Shown: positions 4,678 to 7,480 of the stretch, piece after piece
Layout of the letters: every line of letters starts with the position of its first letter
Numbering within the stretch: the stretch's first letter is position 1
Assembly (NCBI GenBank): GCA_023437865.1
Contig: JAEZFE010000091.1
Location: forward strand, 1-7,480
Direction: 5' to 3'
Length of the DNA: 7,480 nucleotides
Source of the DNA: Pseudomonadota bacterium
Lineage (GTDB): Bacteria > Pseudomonadota > Alphaproteobacteria > Rhodospirillales > Magnetospirillaceae
The notes under the pieces: model-generated
Database searches by the model: none
The model's input: only the letters and a program-made list of their open reading frames with translations
Told to the model about the DNA's origin: nothing
Translations under genes and position numbers: made by a program

Positions 4678-4950
4678 ATGCTGACTTTGCAAGACTGTCT
4701 CGACATGTGCGATCTCACCCCAGAGATCGTCGATGCCATCGCCGAGCATGAACGCCTGCCGGCCATTCTGGCGGCTGAGCTGGGCAATTGCCTGGCCTGC
4801 TCGAATGGCGGACTGGCCGTCATTCACCAATTCATCCTGGAGGACATGGCCGAAGCCAGGGTGCGCGGCGACCGCAGCCATCTGGCCCAGTTGCAGCACA
4901 CGCTGTCACGGTTCCGCCACGCCCATCCAGGAATGCCCGCCGTGTCCTAG
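4678..4950 (+). CDS. 90-aa small conserved-looking protein, function unknown
   Basis: The protein runs from MLTLQDCLDMCDLTPEIVDA to HAHPGMPAVS and ends at TAG 4948-4950. The frame stays open upstream to 4330, but that part is a low-quality Cys/Arg/Pro-rich shadow, and GGGAG eight bases before ATG 4678 marks the likely start. It looks all-helical: a first helix (LQDCLDMCD), a second acidic segment (TPEIVDAIAEHERLPAILAAELGNCLAC), then a long charged helix (about 47-80, AVIHQFILEDMAEARVRGDRSHLAQLQHTLSRF). Cysteines at 7, 11, 40 and 43 form two CxxC-like pairs (CLDMC is CxxxC; CLAC is CxxC), so metal or redox binding is possible but unproven. The LTLQDCL...AIAEHE opening resembles small uncharacterised proteins I recall from Rhodospirillales, from memory only. 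There is no signal peptide or membrane segment. Confidence 0.72.
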   Translation: MLTLQDCLDMCDLTPEIVDAIAEHERLPAILAAELGNCLACSNGGLAVIHQFILEDMAEARVRGDRSHLAQLQHTLSRFRHAHPGMPAVS

Positions 4951-5009
4951 CCAGAGCCCGGCGGCTGATTTAACCTGCGGTGTCGTTTCGAGCCGCAGCC
5001 GCGAGAGCC

Positions 5010-6542
5010 ATGCCCCATTCCCAAGCCGACATCCCGGCCCAAGCCGACATCCTGGCCCTGCTGGCCTCTCCCGCCACCCATGGCGGCGTAAAGCCTCGGC
5101 GGATCGAGACCCACATCTCGACCATCTTCCTGGCTGGCGCCGAGGCCTGGAAGCTTAAGAAGGCGGTGCGACTGCCGTTCCTGGATTTCACCGCCCCCGA
5201 GGCCCGCCGCCAGGCCTGCGAGGCGGAACTCGCCATCAACACGCTGGCGGCGCCACACCTGTATCTGGGCTTGGTGCCGGTTACCCGCAGCGCGGACGGC
5301 GCCCTCGCCCTTGGCGGCACTGGCGAGCCGGTGGATTGGCTGGTGCACATGCGGCGTTTCGACCAATCCACCCTGTTCACCCGGCTGGTCAAAGCCGGCA
5401 AGGTGGATCGCCACCGCATGAACGCGCTGACCGAGGCGGTGTGGGCGTTTCACCGGAACGCGCCCCGGCGGCCCGATCGGGGCGGCGTGGCCGGGCTGAC
5501 CTGGACCATCGACACCAACGCCGCTTCGATGGACGGCAGCATCCTTGACCCGACCAAGGCCCGCCGACTGGCCGAGCAGTCCCGCGACTGGCTCGCCCGT
5601 GTAGGGCCGGTACTGGAGGCGCGGCGCGGGCGCGGCCTAGTGCGCCAATGCCATGGCGATCTGCATTGCGGCAACATCTGCCTGTTCGAGGGCCAGCCGA
5701 CCCTGTTCGACGCCATCGAATTCTCGGAAAACATCGCCTGCATCGACATATTCTACGACCTCGCCTTCCTGCTGATGGACCTGGACCATCGCGGCGCCCG
5801 CGGCCTCGCCGGCTATGCGCTGAACCACTACCTGGACCTGTCGGGCGATTACGAGGGCGCCGGCCTGCTGCCGCTGTTCCTGTCGCTGCGCGCGGGCGTA
5901 CGCGCCCATGTCAGTGCCACCACGGCCACCAGCGCCACGGGCGCCGAACGCGGCAAGCTGGAAGCCGCCGCCCATGCCTACCTCGATGCCGCCCTGGCCT
6001 ATCTGGCGCCGCCCCCACCCCGCCTGCTGGCGGTAGGCGGCCTGTCGGGCAGCGGCAAGTCGCGCATGGGCCGCGAACTGGCGCCGCTCTTGGGAGCGCC
6101 AGCAGCGGCGGTTGTGCGCACCGATTCCCTGCGCAAGCAAATGATGGGCGTCGGCCTGTTGGAGAAGCTGGGGCCGGAAGGCTATACGCCCGAAATCACC
6201 GAGCGGACGTATCAGGCCCTCTATGACACCTGCGCCACCCTACTGAAGGCCGGCCATTCCGCCGTGGCCGACGCCGTGTTCGCCAAGCCCGAGCAACGGG
6301 ACGCCATCGAGCGTGTGGCCCGCGAAGCCGGCGTGCCGTTCCAGGGCTTGTGGCTGGAAACCCCGCCCAAGCTGTCGGCCCAGCGCATCCAGGAGCGCAA
6401 GGCCAACGTCTCCGATGCCACCGTGGCGGTGTTGGCGACGCAGCTGACCTATGATTTGGGCATCATTAACTGGCCGCACGTCAGAACCGGCGGTTCCAAA
6501 CGCAAGGCCCTTTCCGACGGAAAGGCCGCGCTGGGGTTATGA
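5010..6542 (+). CDS. Fused aminoglycoside-phosphotransferase-like / P-loop kinase protein
   Basis: This protein (510 aa from ATG 5010) joins two kinase folds. The N-terminal half (about 25-320) is of the APH/choline-kinase type: a WKLKK segment near residues 47-51, the catalytic loop CHGDLHCGN with Asp217 and Asn222, and the metal-binding LFDAIEF with Asp234. The C-terminal half is a P-loop ATPase with Walker A GLSGSGKS (344-351, Lys350) and Asp372 in RTDSLRKQM, similar to gluconate-kinase/zeta-toxin-like kinases. This pairing corresponds to the COG2187-COG0645 fusion often annotated as a bifunctional aminoglycoside phosphotransferase/ATP-binding protein. The true substrate is not established and antibiotic resistance should not be assumed. 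GTG 4980 gives 10 extra residues, but those codons include TTT, CGA, GCA and AGA, unlike this genome, so ATG 5010 is preferred despite lacking a good ribosome site. It lies 59 bp after the 90-aa gene with no terminator between, so co-transcription is possible. Confidence 0.87.
   Translation: MPHSQADIPAQADILALLASPATHGGVKPRRIETHISTIFLAGAEAWKLKKAVRLPFLDFTAPEARRQACEAELAINTLAAPHLYLGLVPVTRSADGALALGGTGEPVDWLVHMRRFDQSTLFTRLVKAGKVDRHRMNALTEAVWAFHRNAPRRPDRGGVAGLTWTIDTNAASMDGSILDPTKARRLAEQSRDWLARVGPVLEARRGRGLVRQCHGDLHCGNICLFEGQPTLFDAIEFSENIACIDIFYDLAFLLMDLDHRGARGLAGYALNHYLDLSGDYEGAGLLPLFLSLRAGVRAHVSATTATSATGAERGKLEAAAHAYLDAALAYLAPPPPRLLAVGGLSGSGKSRMGRELAPLLGAPAAAVVRTDSLRKQMMGVGLLEKLGPEGYTPEITERTYQALYDTCATLLKAGHSAVADAVFAKPEQRDAIERVAREAGVPFQGLWLETPPKLSAQRIQERKANVSDATVAVLATQLTYDLGIINWPHVRTGGSKRKALSDGKAALGL
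5022..5057 (+). repeat. 18-bp in-frame tandem repeat at the start of the kinase gene
   Basis: Two adjacent 18-base units (5022-5039 and 5040-5057) differ at one position and encode QADIPA and QADILA. The duplication falls just after the start codon in a non-catalytic region and keeps frame. Confidence 0.7.
6506..6527 (+). other. Strong hairpin inside the 3' end of the kinase gene
   Basis: GGCCCTTTCC (6506-6515) pairs with GGAAAGGCC (6519-6527) around a GAC loop with one bulged C, nine pairs in all. It lies 13 bases before the stop codon. There is no T-run after it, so it may help end or protect the 3' end, or be incidental. Confidence 0.3.
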
Positions 6543-6563
6543 GTGGTATCCGCCTGGCGCGGA

Positions 6564-6592
6564 TTAACAATGGGTGCGCCGCGGCGCATAAT
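6564..6592 (+). promoter_or_regulatory. Near-consensus sigma-70-type promoter of the stress-protein gene
   Basis: TTAACA (6564-6569, five of six to TTGACA) and CATAAT (6587-6592, five of six to TATAAT) are separated by exactly 17 bp. Transcription should start near 6599, giving a leader of about 19 bases. This is the best two-part promoter in the window. Confidence 0.65.
6575..6588. promoter_or_regulatory. Perfect 14-bp palindrome in the promoter spacer (candidate operator)
   Basis: TGCGCCGCGGCGCA is an exact palindrome lying between the -35 and -10 hexamers and overlapping the first two bases of the -10. That position is typical of a repressor site. Its GC-rich makeup makes chance occurrence easier, and I cannot name a regulator. 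Confidence 0.4.
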
Positions 6593-6604
6593 CTTGGGGA
6601 ATAA

Positions 6605-6612
6605 CGGGAGGA
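6605..6612 (+). promoter_or_regulatory. Ribosome binding site that fixes the stress-protein start
   Basis: CGGGAGGA ends five bases before ATG 6618. The frame is open back to GTG 6543, but that start would run through the promoter and has no ribosome site, so ATG 6618 is preferred. Confidence 0.65.
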
Positions 6613-6617
6613 CGACC

Positions 6618-7475
6618 ATGACCGACTTCAAAACCATCCTGGTCCCCGTGGCCGACAAATCCTGCGCCGCCGCGCCGTTGGAGGCCGCCTTCCGCCTTGC
6701 CGCCCTGTCCGGCGGACATGTGATCGGCCTGCACGTGCGCAACGACCCCACCTCGGCGGTGCCGCTGGTGGGTGAGGGCATGTCGGGCGCCATGGTCGAG
6801 GAAATGATGAACGTGGCCGAGCGCCAAGCGGCCGAGCGTGCCGCAGCCTGCCGCGCTGTATTCGATCAGTTGGTCACCAGCCACGGCTTCACCATCGCCA
6901 ACGCCCCCTCGCCCGGCCCCACCGCCCAATGGGAGGACGTCACCGGGCGCGAGGAGGAAGTGGTTGCCTGGCGGGGCCGGCTGTCCGACGTGGTAGTCAT
7001 GGGCCGCCCCGAGGACGGAGCCGAACTGCCGTCACTGATGACGCTGAATGCCGCCCTGATGGAAAGCGGCAAGCCACTGCTGCTCGCCCCGCCCCAGGCA
7101 CCGGCCTCCATCGGCAAGTCGGTCGCGGTGGCGTGGAACGGCAGCGCCGAGGCCGGCCGCGCCGTGGCCTTCGCCCTGCCCTTGATGAAGCAGGCTGAGA
7201 GCGTGACCATTCTGTCCATTGCCGAGGACGACCGCACCGTCGCCGCCCCCGCCGGAGAGTTGGCCGCCTTCCTGGCCTGGCACGGCATCACCGCCCAGTG
7301 CCGCGTGATCCATTCCGGTCCGCAGGCGGGCGCCGTGCTGCTGGAGCAATGCGCCACCGCCGGTGCCGACCTGCTGGTCATGGGCGCCTATACCCACTCG
7401 CGCCTGCGTCAGCTGATCCTGGGCGGCGTCACCCGCCACATCCTGCACCACGCCAACCTGGCCTGCCTGCTCTGA
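6618..7475 (+). CDS. Tandem-domain universal stress protein (UspA family)
   Basis: This 285-aa protein contains two USP folds in a row. The first (about 1-150) opens with the typical beta strand FKTILVPVADKS and ends DVVVMGRPEDG...GKPLLLAPP. The second (about 166-285) opens GKSVAVAWNGS and ends ADLLVMGAYTHSRLRQLILGGVTRHIL. USP proteins are cytosolic and help survival under starvation, oxidative or respiratory stress; some bind ATP through G-2X-G-9X-G-S/T. Here the second domain reads Gly256-x2-Thr259-x9-Gly269-Gly270, so the second motif Gly is Thr and the final S/T is Gly. The first domain has no recognisable motif. ATP binding is therefore uncertain. The gene has its own promoter with a palindrome across the spacer, consistent with inducible expression. 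TGA at 7473-7475 is five bases from the window end. Confidence 0.9.
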   Translation: MTDFKTILVPVADKSCAAAPLEAAFRLAALSGGHVIGLHVRNDPTSAVPLVGEGMSGAMVEEMMNVAERQAAERAAACRAVFDQLVTSHGFTIANAPSPGPTAQWEDVTGREEEVVAWRGRLSDVVVMGRPEDGAELPSLMTLNAALMESGKPLLLAPPQAPASIGKSVAVAWNGSAEAGRAVAFALPLMKQAESVTILSIAEDDRTVAAPAGELAAFLAWHGITAQCRVIHSGPQAGAVLLEQCATAGADLLVMGAYTHSRLRQLILGGVTRHILHHANLACLL

Positions 7476-7480
7476 CATTG

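Noticed and set aside
5010..6542. Antibiotic-resistance gene call
   Set aside because: The HGDLH..N motif shows only the APH fold; the P-loop fusion and lack of resistance context argue against assigning drug resistance.
6543..6617. GTG 6543 as start of the stress protein
   Set aside because: It would place the promoter, palindrome and ribosome site inside the coding region; ATG 6618 begins at the family's normal N-terminus.
1..7480. Mobile element, CRISPR array or defence island
   Set aside because: No transposase, integrase, terminal inverted repeats, regular spaced repeats or defence-type genes; codon use is even across the window.

Overview
The window looks like ordinary chromosome from a GC-rich alphaproteobacterium. 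The evidence is strong G/C at third codon positions, short intergenic gaps, G-rich Shine-Dalgarno sites and the family make-up of the genes. A Rhodospirillales/Magnetospirillum-like source is my best guess, but that is inference from general resemblance and not from a search. I see no tRNA, rRNA, CRISPR array, insertion sequence, integrase or phage gene.

Layout, left to right. (1) Positions 2-148 hold the 3' end of a + strand gene of unknown function with an acidic tail. (2) A convergent alpha/beta-hydrolase lies on the - strand (182-1024). (3) A 75-bp divergent promoter region leads into a GabD/ALDH5A1-type succinate-semialdehyde dehydrogenase (1100-2560). (4) An isolated LuxR-type regulator (2671-3381) has a complete acyl-homoserine-lactone-type pocket, a TTG start and no LuxI in the window. 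(5) A 76-aa orphan gene (3535-3765) has its own TATAAT box. (6) A CheY-like single-domain response regulator (3921-4325) follows. (7) Two small orphan genes come next, 57 aa (4419-4592) and 90 aa (4678-4950). (8) A fused phosphotransferase/P-loop kinase lies at 5010-6542. (9) A tandem-domain universal stress protein (6618-7475) has its own near-consensus promoter.

The genes do not form one operon. Most are monocistronic units on the + strand, each with its own promoter or terminator candidate, and together they lean toward signalling and stress response (LuxR, CheY-like, USP). GabD is the only clear central-metabolism enzyme.

The most interesting signal is between the genes. In three leaders (luxR, the 76-aa gene and the 90-aa gene) the Shine-Dalgarno sequence is the 3' arm of an inverted repeat. 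In the first two, a -10 box places the transcription start at or within about three bases of the 5' arm, so nearly the whole 42-43 nt leader would fold over the ribosome site. The luxR -10 box also lies inside a perfect 17-bp palindrome, and the USP promoter has a perfect 14-bp palindrome across its spacer and -10. A 78-nt three-way-junction-like element sits between the 76-aa gene and the response regulator. None of these has been tested. GC-rich sequence with G-rich ribosome sites produces some such pairings by chance.
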